A stretch of DNA of 64,000 bases from Bog-473 sp963764305 (GTDB lineage: Bacteria; Actinomycetota; Acidimicrobiia; Acidimicrobiales; RAAP-2). Shown here one piece after another: positions 45,415-54,163 of this stretch. Within the stretch, counting starts at the first letter, position 1. Every line of letters begins with the position of its first letter. The position numbers were made by a program, and so were the translations under genes. The stretch spans positions 62,001 to 126,000 of the forward strand of contig CAVXSD010000007.1 of assembly GCA_963764305.1 (NCBI GenBank), given 5' to 3'. The notes below the pieces were generated by a model. The model did no database searches. It was not told the origin of the DNA and was given only the letters and a program-made list of their open reading frames with translations.

Positions 45415-46986
45415 CTACAGGGTGACGCGATGGATGTCGAGGATGCCCTCGTCGCCGCGCAGCTGATCCACCACATTGTCGGGCGCCGGCGTCGCCGTCG
45501 AGATCACCATCATGGCGGTGGTGGTCTCGGGGCTCGGGCCCACGGCCATCGACGAGATGGAGACACCCGCCGTCCCGAGCGCCGTCCCCACGATCCCGAT
45601 CACGCCCGGCCGGTCGTCGTTGCGCACCACGAGCATGTGGGTGGACGGCGGCACCTCCACCATGTGCTCGTCGACGATCACGATGCGGGGCTCGGTGCGC
45701 AGGCCGGCGGAGATGAGCGTCCCGGCGACGGAGTGCGAGCCCGAGCGCAAGGTGATCAGTGACTTGTAGTCGTGCGACGTGGCGGTCGAGGATTCGCGCA
45801 CCTGGAGACCACGCCGCTCGGCGAGCTGCGGCGCGTTGACGTAGGACACGGGCTCGTCGGTCGAGCCACCGAAGATGCCCTTGAGGACCGACAAGGTGAG
45901 GATGCCCGTGCTCTCCCCCGCCAGCTCGCCCTGGTACTCCATGTCGATGGCGTCGGGCAGGCCGTCGTGCAGGCCGACGAAGAAGCGGCCGAGCTGCTCG
46001 GCCAGCGCCATGAAGCCGCGCACGGTGTCGGTGACGTCACGCGCCGCCACGTTCACCGCGTAGGGAACGAAGTCGCCGGCCAGGGCCAGCAGCACCTGCT
46101 CGGCGATGGTGACGCCGGCCTTGTCCTGCGCCTCCTCGGTCGACGCGCCCAGGTGCGGCGACACGACGACGCCGGGCAGTTCGAAGAGGGGCGACTCGGT
46201 GCAGGGCTCTTTGGCGAAGACGTCGAGGCCGGCGCCCGCCACGATCCCGTCGCGGATGGCCTCCGCCAGCGCGTCCTCGTCGACGATGCCGCCGCGGGCG
46301 GTGTTCACGATGCGAATGCCGGGCTTCGCCTTGGCCAGGAGGTCGCGGCCGAACAGCCCGATGGTCTCCGGCGTCTTGGGCGTGTGGATGGAGACGAAAT
46401 CTGCCTCGGCCACCAGCTCCTCGATGCTCATCAGGCGCACTCCCATGGCCCGCGCCCGCTCACGGGACACGAAGGGGTCGAAGCCGATGAGCTCCATGCC
46501 GAAGGCGTGGGCGCGCTGGGCCACCAGCGAGCCGGCCCGTCCGAGGCCGACGACGCCGAGCACCTTGCCGTGCAGCTCGACGCCCTCCCACTTCGAGCGC
46601 TCCCAACGGCCGGCCACCAGCGCGCCGTGCGCCTGCGGGATGTTGCGGGCCTGCGCCAGCAGCAGGGCCATGGCCTGCTCGGCGACCGAGAGGATGTTCG
46701 ACGTCGGCGCGTTGACCACCATGACGCCGCGCGCCGTGGCGGCGTTGACGTCGACGTTGTCGAGCCCGACGCCGGCCCGGCCGACCACGGCGAGCGCGGT
46801 GCCGGCGGCCAGCACGTCGGCCGTCACCTGCGTGGCGGAGCGGATGATCAGCGCGTGCGCGCCCACCACCGCCTCGAGCAGCTGCTCGGGGCTCAGCCCT
46901 TCCCGCACGTCGACCGTGTGGCCCGCCTCGGCCAGCAGGTCGAGCCCGCTCTGCGCGATCTTCTCCGTTACCAGTACCCGTGCCAC
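45415..46986 (-). CDS. serA: D-3-phosphoglycerate dehydrogenase
   Basis: SerA oxidises 3-phosphoglycerate in the first step of serine synthesis. The 523-residue form has three parts: the catalytic Rossmann domain (LGVVGLGRAGSLVAQRA, NTARGGIVDEDAL, and PHLGASTEEAQDKAG with the catalytic His), the intervening ASB domain with LTLSVLKGIFGG, and a C-terminal ACT domain (MLVVRNDDRPGVIGIVGTALG) that senses serine. GTG 46986 has AGGAG 9 nt upstream and is preferred over more distant starts. It follows the aminotransferase gene on the same strand. Confidence 0.94.
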   Translation of the reverse strand: MARVLVTEKIAQSGLDLLAEAGHTVDVREGLSPEQLLEAVVGAHALIIRSATQVTADVLAAGTALAVVGRAGVGLDNVDVNAATARGVMVVNAPTSNILSVAEQAMALLLAQARNIPQAHGALVAGRWERSKWEGVELHGKVLGVVGLGRAGSLVAQRAHAFGMELIGFDPFVSRERARAMGVRLMSIEELVAEADFVSIHTPKTPETIGLFGRDLLAKAKPGIRIVNTARGGIVDEDALAEAIRDGIVAGAGLDVFAKEPCTESPLFELPGVVVSPHLGASTEEAQDKAGVTIAEQVLLALAGDFVPYAVNVAARDVTDTVRGFMALAEQLGRFFVGLHDGLPDAIDMEYQGELAGESTGILTLSVLKGIFGGSTDEPVSYVNAPQLAERRGLQVRESSTATSHDYKSLITLRSGSHSVAGTLISAGLRTEPRIVIVDEHMVEVPPSTHMLVVRNDDRPGVIGIVGTALGTAGVSISSMAVGPSPETTTAMMVISTATPAPDNVVDQLRGDEGILDIHRVTL

Positions 46987-47036
46987 CTCGGTGGTCTCCT
47001 CACTCCCCCCGCCGATTGCCCCCACCGATTCGTTTG

Positions 47037-48266
47037 TCAGTCTTGCGCCTCGCCGAACAGCGCGGCCAACCGGCTGACTCCCTCGGCCAGGTCCTCGTCG
47101 CCCAGCGCGTACGACATGCGGAAGTAGCCCGGCGCGCCGAATGCCTCTCCGGGCACGACCGCCACCTTGGCTTCGTTGATGCAGATCTCGGCCAACTCCG
47201 CGCTGCTCGCCGGACGTTGTCCCCGGAGGCTCCGCCCGAGCAGCCCCTTGACCGAGGGGTACGCATAGAAGGCGCCCTCGGGCTCCACGCACACGACGCC
47301 CGGAATGTCGTTGAGCATCGAAGTGATGGTCAGGCGCCTGCGGTCGAAGGCCGCCCGCATCATCGCCACGTCCTCGAGACCACCCGAGACCGCGGCGAGC
47401 GCGGCCCGTTGCGACACGTTGGCCACGTTGGAGGTCTCGTGGCTCTGGATGTTGGTCGCCGCGACGATGGCGTCCGTCGGGCCGATCAGCCACCCCACCC
47501 GCCAGCCGGTCATGGCGTAGGTCTTGGCCACGCCGTTGGCCACCAGGCAGCGGTCGGCCAGCTCGGGCACGAGCACGGGCATGGAGTGGTGCTCGGCCCC
47601 GCCGTAGACGAGATGCTCGTAGATCTCGTCGGTCAGCACCCAGATGTCCTTGGACACCGCCCAGTGGCCGATGGCCTCGATCTCCTCGCGCCGGTAGACG
47701 GCACCGGTCGGGTTGGACGGCGAGACGAAGAGGAGCGCCTTGGTGTTGGGGGTCCACGCCGCCTCGAGGTCCTCGACCGAGGAGCGGAAGCCGGTCGTCT
47801 CGTCGGAGGACACCACGACCGGCGTCCCACCGGCCAGGGCGATGGACTCGGGGTACGTCGTCCAGTAGGGGGCGAGGACCAGCACCTCGTCGCCGGGGTC
47901 GCACAACACGGCGAACGCGTTGGCCACGGCCTGCTTCCCGCCGTTGGTGACGAGCACCTGGTTGGCGGCCACCTCGTAGCCCGAGTCGCGCAGGGTCTTG
48001 GCGGCGATCGCCTCGCGCAGGGCCGGGATCCCGGCCGTCGGGGTGTAACGGTGGTTGGCCGGCTCGCGGCAGGCGACGACGGCCGCCTCCACGATGTGTG
48101 CCGGCGTGGGGAAGTCGGGCTCGCCAGCGCCGAAGCCGATGACGTGCTCCCCCGCCGCCTGCAACGCCTTGGCCTTCGCATCCACGGCGAGGGTGGCCGA
48201 GGGCGCCACGGCGGCGGCCCGGCGAGAGATCCGGCGGAGCTCGGTCGTCGAAGGGGTGCTCGTCAC
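47037..48266 (-). CDS. Pyridoxal-phosphate aminotransferase (aspartate aminotransferase type I)
   Basis: The 409-residue protein (GTG at 48266) has VIGFGAGEPDFPTPAHIVEAA, the start of class-I aminotransferases of subgroup Ib. APYWTTYPESIALAGG, SPSNPTGAVY, LTDEIYEHLVYGG, and GVAKTYAMTGWRVGWLIGP with the PLP lysine are present. Substrate is likely aspartate/glutamate. It shares the strand with serA 50 bp downstream, and its start lies 7 bp from the divergent serC start. No ribosome site is evident, so the mRNA may be leaderless. Confidence 0.9.
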   Translation of the reverse strand: MTSTPSTTELRRISRRAAAVAPSATLAVDAKAKALQAAGEHVIGFGAGEPDFPTPAHIVEAAVVACREPANHRYTPTAGIPALREAIAAKTLRDSGYEVAANQVLVTNGGKQAVANAFAVLCDPGDEVLVLAPYWTTYPESIALAGGTPVVVSSDETTGFRSSVEDLEAAWTPNTKALLFVSPSNPTGAVYRREEIEAIGHWAVSKDIWVLTDEIYEHLVYGGAEHHSMPVLVPELADRCLVANGVAKTYAMTGWRVGWLIGPTDAIVAATNIQSHETSNVANVSQRAALAAVSGGLEDVAMMRAAFDRRRLTITSMLNDIPGVVCVEPEGAFYAYPSVKGLLGRSLRGQRPASSAELAEICINEAKVAVVPGEAFGAPGYFRMSYALGDEDLAEGVSRLAALFGEAQD

Positions 48267-48273
48267 GGATGCA

Positions 48274-49422
48274 ATGATCTCATACGTGCCAGACATCACG
48301 ATCCCCCCCGAGTTGCTGCCATCCGACGGCCGTTTCGGGTCCGGCCCCTCCAAGGTCCGGCCGGCCCAGATCGACGCGCTCGCCGGTGTTGCCGCCACCT
48401 ACATGGGCACCAGCCACCGGCAGAAAACGGTCAAGGCTCAGGTCGGTCGGGTGCGCGCCGGGATGCGCCAGCTCTTCTCGCTGCCCGACGGGTACGAGGT
48501 CGTCCTCGGCAACGGGGGGACGACCTGCTTCTGGGACGCGGCCACCTTCGGCCTGATTCAAGAGCAGAGCCAGCACCTGAGCTTCGGCGAGTTCTCCTCG
48601 AAGTTCGCGGCCTGCGCCAAGGCGGCGCCGCATCTGAAGGATCCCCAGATCATTCAGTCCGAGGCGGGCACCCACCCGCAGCCGTCGGCCGACCCGTCGG
48701 TCGACCTCTACGCGCTCACCCACAACGAGACCTCCACGGGGGTGGCAATGCCCATCCGGCGGCCGCAGGGTGCCGCCGCCCCCGCCGATGGAGGCGGGCT
48801 GGTGGCGGTGGACGGCACCTCTGGTGCCGGCGGCCTCCGTGTCGATCCGTCCGAGTTCGACGCCTACTACCTCGCCCCGCAGAAGTGCTTCGCCAGCGAC
48901 GGCGGCCTGTGGATCGCCCTCATGTCGCCCGCCGCGCTGGAGCGGGTCGAGCGCATCGCCGCCTCGGGGCGCTGGATCCCCACCTCCATGGATCTCAAGA
49001 CGGCGGTCGACAACTCGCGACTGGACCAGACCTACAACACGCCGGCGCTGGCCACCATCTTCCTGCTGGCCGAGCAGCTCGACTGGATGAACGGCAACGG
49101 TGGCCTGGAGTGGACGGCGTCGCGCTGCGACCGCTCGTCCGAGATCCTCTACACGTGGGCCGAGCAGTCCGGCTTCGCCCGGCCGTTCGTCGAGAACCCG
49201 GCCGATCGCAGCCACGTCGTCGGCACCATCGATTTCGTCGATGCGGTCGACGCCGCCGCAGTGGCGGCCGTGCTGCGGGCCAACGGCATCGTCGACACCG
49301 AGCCGTATCGAAAGCTAGGGCGCAACCAGTTGCGCATCGCCATGTTCCCCGCCATCGAGCCAGACGACGTGGCGTCGCTGTGCGGCTGCATCAACCACGT
49401 GGTCGGCGCGCTCGCGAGCTGA
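48274..49422 (+). CDS. serC: Phosphoserine aminotransferase (actinobacterial type)
   Basis: SerC converts 3-phosphohydroxypyruvate to phosphoserine. DGRFGSGPSKVRPAQIDALA is the actinobacterial SerC start, FGEFSSKFAACAKAAPHL and LTHNETSTGVAMPI follow, and VDGTSGAGGLRVD and YYLAPQKCFASDGG carry the PLP lysine region. The length of 382 residues is normal. ATG 48274 or GTG 48286 could be the start. Together with serA and the aminotransferase it makes a serine-synthesis block. Confidence 0.93.
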   Translation: MISYVPDITIPPELLPSDGRFGSGPSKVRPAQIDALAGVAATYMGTSHRQKTVKAQVGRVRAGMRQLFSLPDGYEVVLGNGGTTCFWDAATFGLIQEQSQHLSFGEFSSKFAACAKAAPHLKDPQIIQSEAGTHPQPSADPSVDLYALTHNETSTGVAMPIRRPQGAAAPADGGGLVAVDGTSGAGGLRVDPSEFDAYYLAPQKCFASDGGLWIALMSPAALERVERIAASGRWIPTSMDLKTAVDNSRLDQTYNTPALATIFLLAEQLDWMNGNGGLEWTASRCDRSSEILYTWAEQSGFARPFVENPADRSHVVGTIDFVDAVDAAAVAAVLRANGIVDTEPYRKLGRNQLRIAMFPAIEPDDVASLCGCINHVVGALAS

Positions 49423-49467
49423 CCGCCCGGCCCCCCCGCCCGTCGCGGGCCCGACCGCCCGGGGACT

Positions 49468-49485
49468 GGTGCTAGCCCCAGCACC
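49468..49485 (+). terminator. Hairpin after serC, possible terminator
   Basis: TGGTGCT-N6-AGCACCA forms a 7-bp stem (core GGTGCT/AGCACC at 49468-49485) about 45 bp after the serC stop. No T-run follows, so termination would be weak or factor-dependent. Confidence 0.4.
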
Positions 49486-49531
49486 AAGACGGGTGAGAGC
49501 CCCCTGGCGGCGACGGCGATGTCCTCTGTAC

Positions 49532-49546
49532 TATACCGGGTATAGG
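49532..49546. promoter_or_regulatory. 15-bp palindromic operator before ABC transporter
   Basis: CTATACC-G-GGTATAG is a perfect palindrome about 56 bp upstream of the ATPase ATG. It looks like an operator for a dimeric repressor. Its GGTATA half-site also appears in the ArsR operator at 55009-55036. Confidence 0.6.
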
Positions 49547-49602
49547 CAGACGGGCGGGGGCGAGCCGACGAGCGTTCGGGGCGAGAAAGCACAGGTCGGA
49601 GC

Positions 49603-50580
49603 ATGAGCACGGCAACACTGGCCAACTCGCCGCCGGGGGTCGGCGGCGACGGCCATTGGGCGGTCGAGACCCACGGGCTGACCAAGCGGTTCGGGGACAA
49701 CGTCGCAGTTGACAACGTGGAGCTCCTGGTCCCCAGGGGTTCCGCCTTCGGCTACCTCGGCCCCAACGGCGCCGGCAAGACGACGCTGATCCGGGTGCTG
49801 CTGGGACTCACGCACGCCGACGCCGGAACGATGTCCCTTCTCGGCTACGACGTTCCCCGCCACCGTGACCGGGCGCTGGCCCGGGTCGGGGCCATCGTCG
49901 ACGAGCCCCGCTTCCACGGCCACCTGACCGGTCGTCAGAACCTGCGGATCCTCGCCGCGGCGCGTGAGCCGGCGGCGAAGGGCCGCATCGAGCCGGCGCT
50001 CGAGCGCGTCGGCATCCTCCATCGGGCCGACGACAAGGTGTCGAAGTACTCCATGGGCATGCGCCAACGTCTCGGCGTCGCCGCCTGTCTGCTCGGGGAC
50101 CCCCAGCTCCTCATTCTCGACGAGCCCATGAACGGCCTCGACCCGGGGGGCATGCTCGACATGCGCGACATGATCGTGTCCCTCGTCGCCGAGGGGCGCA
50201 CGGTCGTGCTCTCCTCGCACCTGCTCGACGAGGTCGAGCGCACCTGCGACGCGGTGGCCATCGTGGACCATGGCAAGGTCATACGGCAGGGCCCGATCTC
50301 CCAACTGCTGGCCGGCTCGTCCTTCGAGGTCCAGGTCGAGTGCTCCGAGCCCGACCGGGCCAGCGGCCTGCTCGGGGGCACCGCGTTCGGCGCTCACATC
50401 CAGATCGGGCCGGACGGGCTCGCGATCTCACTGCCCGAGGGCACCGAGCGCGATGCCATCGCCGAAGTCAACCGCCTGCTCGTCGAGGGGGGGATCTCGG
50501 TCTACCGGCTCCAGCACATCCAGGCCTCGCTCGAGTCGTGGTTCCTCCAGGTCACGAGCCGACTGGGGGATCCCGAATGA
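49603..50580 (+). CDS. ABC transporter ATPase (DrrA/CcmA-like)
   Basis: The 325-residue ATPase has Walker A GPNGAGKTT at 53-61, the signature YSMGMRQRLG, Walker B LLILDEPMNGLDP and SSHLLDEV. VDEPRFHGHLTGRQNLRIL is typical of exporters of the DrrA type (antibiotic or lipid export). A 90-residue C-terminal region is beta-rich. Its stop shares ATGA with the permease gene, so the two form one transporter. Confidence 0.9.
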   Translation: MSTATLANSPPGVGGDGHWAVETHGLTKRFGDNVAVDNVELLVPRGSAFGYLGPNGAGKTTLIRVLLGLTHADAGTMSLLGYDVPRHRDRALARVGAIVDEPRFHGHLTGRQNLRILAAAREPAAKGRIEPALERVGILHRADDKVSKYSMGMRQRLGVAACLLGDPQLLILDEPMNGLDPGGMLDMRDMIVSLVAEGRTVVLSSHLLDEVERTCDAVAIVDHGKVIRQGPISQLLAGSSFEVQVECSEPDRASGLLGGTAFGAHIQIGPDGLAISLPEGTERDAIAEVNRLLVEGGISVYRLQHIQASLESWFLQVTSRLGDPE

Positions 50581-51779
50581 CGACCATCTCCGACATCGGC
50601 GTACCGGCTCCCGAGACGGTTCCGGCGGACGCGCGGAGCGATCACCGCGGCTCGTGGATTCCGACCTGGGGCATGGTCACCACGCGCTTCATGGAGCTGC
50701 GCAAGCGGCGCGGGCTGATGATCGCCCTGATCGCGGTGAACATCGGCATCCCGGTCGTCTTCCTCGGCGTGCGCCTCATCTCCCACGCCGTCGCCCCCAA
50801 GTCCTACGGGCCCGCCGGCGGCTACAGCATCTTCACCACACTGGTGGCCGGTTTCATGTACGTCTTCGGGTTCGTCGTGGCGGCGGTCGTGGGTTCCACG
50901 GCGGGGTCGGTCGACCTCACCGAGGGGATGTTCCGCCACCTGGTGATCACGGGCCGTTCCCGGCTGGCCCTGTACTTCGCGCGCATCCCGGCCGGGCTGG
51001 CCATCGTCATCGCCATGGTGGCTGTCGGCTACACGATCGTGTGCGCGGTGTGCGTGTTCGCCGCCCCGACGCAGCTCAACTACGACGGTGTCAACGTCCC
51101 CGCGGGGCTGTCGCGTCCGGCCCTGGACACCTGGGCGGCCGACCACGCCGACCAGGTCATCTGCAACTTCGACTACAACGGGGGCCAAGGTCTCGGCGGC
51201 CCGCCGCCGAACGTCCCGTGCGGAAACGGTCAGAGCTTCGTCGGTCCCCCGCCGGGGACGGTGATCCATACCAAGGGCGGGGGGACGATCACCGTGCCCG
51301 GCAACGAATCGCCAGCCCAGATTCGGGCGTTCGCGGTCGCGGTCGCCAATGCGGACTACGCCGACTACCACACGAACTTCCTGGCCCCCTCCACCGTGCT
51401 GATGGTCGACGTCGGGCTGTGGATCGCGCTCGAGGCGACCATCGGGTTCATCGTCGGCCTCGGGCTGGCCTCGCTGATGGGTCAACGCACGGTGCCGGTG
51501 ATCCTCCTCATCGTGCTGGAGCTGATCCTGACACCGCTCTTCAGCCGGCACATCATCTCGCACCTGCTCAACGTCCAGCGGGGGATCGTGGGCGTGGCCA
51601 TGGCCCACATCGAGCCGGGAGGCCTCCCGACGCCGTTCAGCGGGGGTGGCGGGGGAGGTGGTCCCGGAGGAAACCCGCTGATCCCCGAGTCGACCTTGGC
51701 GTCGTCGTTGGTGATCGTGGGCTGGATCGTGTTCTGGACCGCCATCGGGGCGTGGCGCATGATGACCAGGGACGCCTGA
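50577..51779 (+). CDS. ABC-2 type permease with a large extracytoplasmic loop
   Basis: The 400-residue permease has six hydrophobic segments. Between the third or fourth and the next, a polar loop of about 110 residues contains two Cys and repeats of Gly and Pro (GGPPPNVPCGNG, VGPPPGTVIHTKGGG). Another loop near the end has a run of seven Gly. The loops sit outside the membrane if the usual topology holds. The partner ATPase is encoded directly upstream. The substrate is unknown. Confidence 0.85.
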   Translation: MTTISDIGVPAPETVPADARSDHRGSWIPTWGMVTTRFMELRKRRGLMIALIAVNIGIPVVFLGVRLISHAVAPKSYGPAGGYSIFTTLVAGFMYVFGFVVAAVVGSTAGSVDLTEGMFRHLVITGRSRLALYFARIPAGLAIVIAMVAVGYTIVCAVCVFAAPTQLNYDGVNVPAGLSRPALDTWAADHADQVICNFDYNGGQGLGGPPPNVPCGNGQSFVGPPPGTVIHTKGGGTITVPGNESPAQIRAFAVAVANADYADYHTNFLAPSTVLMVDVGLWIALEATIGFIVGLGLASLMGQRTVPVILLIVLELILTPLFSRHIISHLLNVQRGIVGVAMAHIEPGGLPTPFSGGGGGGGPGGNPLIPESTLASSLVIVGWIVFWTAIGAWRMMTRDA

Positions 51780-51793
51780 CGGGCGGGCGGACG

Positions 51794-51808
51794 GCTGGCG
51801 CCGCCAGC
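51794..51808. terminator. Convergent hairpin between permease and SDR genes
   Basis: GCTGGC-GCC-GCCAGC (51794-51808) lies between the permease stop and the SDR stop. It has no T-run and could serve both strands weakly. Confidence 0.45.
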
Positions 51809-51815
51809 GTCAGTC

Positions 51816-52688
51816 TCAGCCGACGGCGAAACCGGTGGAGGCGAGCAGGCGCTCGCTCTCGTCCCACAAGCGGGCGGCCGCCTGGTCGTCACGCGCCTGA
51901 CGGCTCATATGACCTGGCTTGGACCTGACCCAGTACATGCCCGTCTTGCCGGCGACGTCGGGGGAGATGGCCAGATGGAGCGAGGTCTTGGCGCCTCGCT
52001 TGGGGCTTATCTCGAAGGGGCGGACGAGCCGTAGGCCGAGGTTCATGAACCCGTGGAGGTCGCCGTCCATGCCGAAGCCGCTGCGGACGGAGCCGGGATG
52101 CACGGCGTTGACGGTGACGGCGTCGCCGGCGAGCCGCTTCGCCAGGTGGCGGGTGAACAGGACGTTGGCCAGCTTCGAGCGGCAGTACACCTCCATGCCC
52201 TCGTAGTGCTTCTCGCTCTGGAGGTCGTCGAAGCGCATGCCGCGCCTGGCCGCGTGATGTCCGACCGACGTCAGGTTGATGACACGGGACGGGGCGGCGG
52301 CCCGTAACCGCGGCAACAGCTGGTTCGTCAGGTAGAAGTGGCCGAGGTGGTTGACCCCGAATGTGTACTCGAAGCCCTGCGCCGTCTCCCGACGCGCCGA
52401 CCACGTCCCGCCGGCGTTGTTGACCAGGACGTCGAGGCGGTTCCAGCGCGTGAGGACCTCCTCCGCCGCCTTGCGCACCGAGGCGAGGTCGGCCAGGTCC
52501 AGGGCCACGACGTGGACGTCGTCGTTCCAGGTGCGCTGCGTGACCTCTCTGGTCGCCGCCTCGGCCTTGGCCTGGTCCCGGCAGGCGAGCACCGTCGTCG
52601 CACCCTGGGCGGCCACCCCGACCGCCGTCTCGAGGCCGATGCCGATGTTGGACCCGGTGACGACGACGACCTTGCCTTGCATGCTCAT
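51816..52688 (-). CDS. Short-chain dehydrogenase (retinol-dehydrogenase-like SDR)
   Basis: The 290-residue protein from ATG 52688 has VVVVTGSNIGIGLETA (NAD(P) loop), LDVLVNNAGG, and VNHLGHFYLT. SRVINLTSVGHHAA holds the catalytic Ser, and VYCRSKLANVLFTRHLA provides Tyr-x-x-x-Lys. VNAVHPGSVRSGFG follows. The group acts on lipid-like alcohols, and many members are unassigned. It is divergent from the P450 gene. Confidence 0.88.
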   Translation of the reverse strand: MSMQGKVVVVTGSNIGIGLETAVGVAAQGATTVLACRDQAKAEAATREVTQRTWNDDVHVVALDLADLASVRKAAEEVLTRWNRLDVLVNNAGGTWSARRETAQGFEYTFGVNHLGHFYLTNQLLPRLRAAAPSRVINLTSVGHHAARRGMRFDDLQSEKHYEGMEVYCRSKLANVLFTRHLAKRLAGDAVTVNAVHPGSVRSGFGMDGDLHGFMNLGLRLVRPFEISPKRGAKTSLHLAISPDVAGKTGMYWVRSKPGHMSRQARDDQAAARLWDESERLLASTGFAVG

Positions 52689-52844
52689 GGGGGACGTCCA
52701 GTCTGGAGAGGGAGTGCCATGAATTGCATAGTCCCATTGCGCCCGGTCGTCACACTCGGCCGTGTGCACCTCCGGCGTTCTCGGTAGCGGCGCCGGCCAG
52801 CGGGTCTCTACGCTGGCCCTGGCGACGCCGCCCAACGACGGCGG

Positions 52845-52865
52845 CGACCATCGACCATCGACCAT
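52845..52865. repeat. Three tandem CGACCAT heptamers upstream of P450
   Basis: CGACCAT repeats exactly three times between 52845 and 52865, followed by two further related CTGCCAT/CTGACAA units. It lies 42 bp before the P450 ATG. The pattern may be a regulatory array or slippage product; nothing decides this. Confidence 0.5.
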
Positions 52866-52906
52866 CTGCCATCTGACAACTGAGGACGGGCTGACGGAAC
52901 CAGCAC

Positions 52907-54163
52907 ATGACCATGATCTCGAGCCCCAACCTGGACGGGCTTTTGCTCCAGGTCCTCGTCACGCCGGAGGGCCAGGCTGACCCCTACCCCTACTACGCCA
53001 GGATGCGCGACGAGGCCCGGGCGAGCCGGACCGCCTTCGGGCCCTTCGTCGTCAACGGCTACCAAGAGTGCCTCGGCGTGTTGCGGGACCCACGGCTCGG
53101 GCGGGGCGTGGGGATCGAGGACAGCTCCACAGGCATCTTCGGCGACGAGGGCACCAGGCGCGGTGAATTCCTCGACGCCTCCCAGCACAACATGCTGCTC
53201 TCGGACCCGCCGGACCACACCCGGCTTCGCCGATTGGTGTCGCGCTCGTTCACGCCCCGCCAGGTCGAACGCCTGCGTCCGGCCATACACGAGCTGGTCG
53301 ACGACCTGCTCGACAGCCTGGCCGCACGGGGCGAGGTCGACTTCATGGCCCAATTCGCCCTGCCCCTGCCCATGTCCGTCATCGGAGAGCTGGTGGGCGT
53401 CCCCGCAGGGGAGCGGGGCGAGCTCCAACCCCACGTCCGCGCCGCCGCCAAAGGCATTGAGCCCGTGCTCGGCGCGGAGGAGACTGATGCGGCCATCGAC
53501 GCCATCGCCTTCCTGGGCGGCTACTTCGTCGAGCTCCTCGAGGAGCGCCGTCGCCGCCCGTGCGACGACCTGTTGACCGCACTCGTGCAGGCGCGGGAGA
53601 GCGACGACCGCCTGACCGACGAGGAGATCACGTCCACCGCCATCCTGCTCTTCGCCGCCGGCTTCGAGACGACGACCAACCTACTGGGCAACGGGCTCCT
53701 CGCGCTTTTGCGCCATCCCGACCAGCTGGACGACTGGCGGGCCCATCCCGACATCTCCCCCTCCGCCGTCGAGGAGCTGCTGCGCTTCGACAGCCCCGTG
53801 CAGTTCAACCTGCGCACCGCCCTGGAGCCCGCCGATCTCCTCGGTGAGCCGCTGGCGCGCGGGGACCGCATCGTTGTCCTGCAGGGAGCGGCCAACCACG
53901 ACCCGGCGCGCTTCGATGCGCCGGACGAACTCGACCTCCGCCGGCAGGACAACGCGCCGCTGAGCTTCGGGTGGGGCATCCACCACTGCATTGGTGCGCC
54001 ATTGGCCCGGATGGAAGGCGAGATCGCGTTCAATGCGCTGCTGGCCCGGTTCGGGACCATGGAGCTCATCAGCGACGAGGCGCACTGGCGCCCGAGCTTC
54101 ACGCTCCGCGGGCTCCTCGACCTGCCCTTACGCGTCGCCCCGCGCTCGAAGGCGGCCCGATGA
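52907..54163 (+). CDS. Cytochrome P450
   Basis: The 418-residue bacterial P450 has MLLSDPPDHTRLRRLVSRSFTP, then the I-helix AAGFETTTN (251-258), the ExxR pair Glu290-Arg293, and the haem loop FGWGIHHCIGAPLAR with Cys361. There is no membrane anchor. It would hydroxylate a small hydrophobic substrate with a ferredoxin partner that is not in the window. The 3' end overlaps the convergent SRPBCC gene by 65 bp. Confidence 0.93.
   Translation: MTMISSPNLDGLLLQVLVTPEGQADPYPYYARMRDEARASRTAFGPFVVNGYQECLGVLRDPRLGRGVGIEDSSTGIFGDEGTRRGEFLDASQHNMLLSDPPDHTRLRRLVSRSFTPRQVERLRPAIHELVDDLLDSLAARGEVDFMAQFALPLPMSVIGELVGVPAGERGELQPHVRAAAKGIEPVLGAEETDAAIDAIAFLGGYFVELLEERRRRPCDDLLTALVQARESDDRLTDEEITSTAILLFAAGFETTTNLLGNGLLALLRHPDQLDDWRAHPDISPSAVEELLRFDSPVQFNLRTALEPADLLGEPLARGDRIVVLQGAANHDPARFDAPDELDLRRQDNAPLSFGWGIHHCIGAPLARMEGEIAFNALLARFGTMELISDEAHWRPSFTLRGLLDLPLRVAPRSKAAR

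Noticed and set aside
46980..49475. Rightward open frame of 831 codons antisense to serA and the aminotransferase
   Set aside because: It is a GC-driven shadow. The minus-strand genes have complete family motifs, and this frame is low-complexity.
49440..49530. Possible cobalamin-type riboswitch before the ABC exporter
   Set aside because: Only one hairpin is visible and no B12-box or conserved core is present.
52845..52865. CRISPR-like repeats
   Set aside because: Seven-base units with no spacers are not a CRISPR array.
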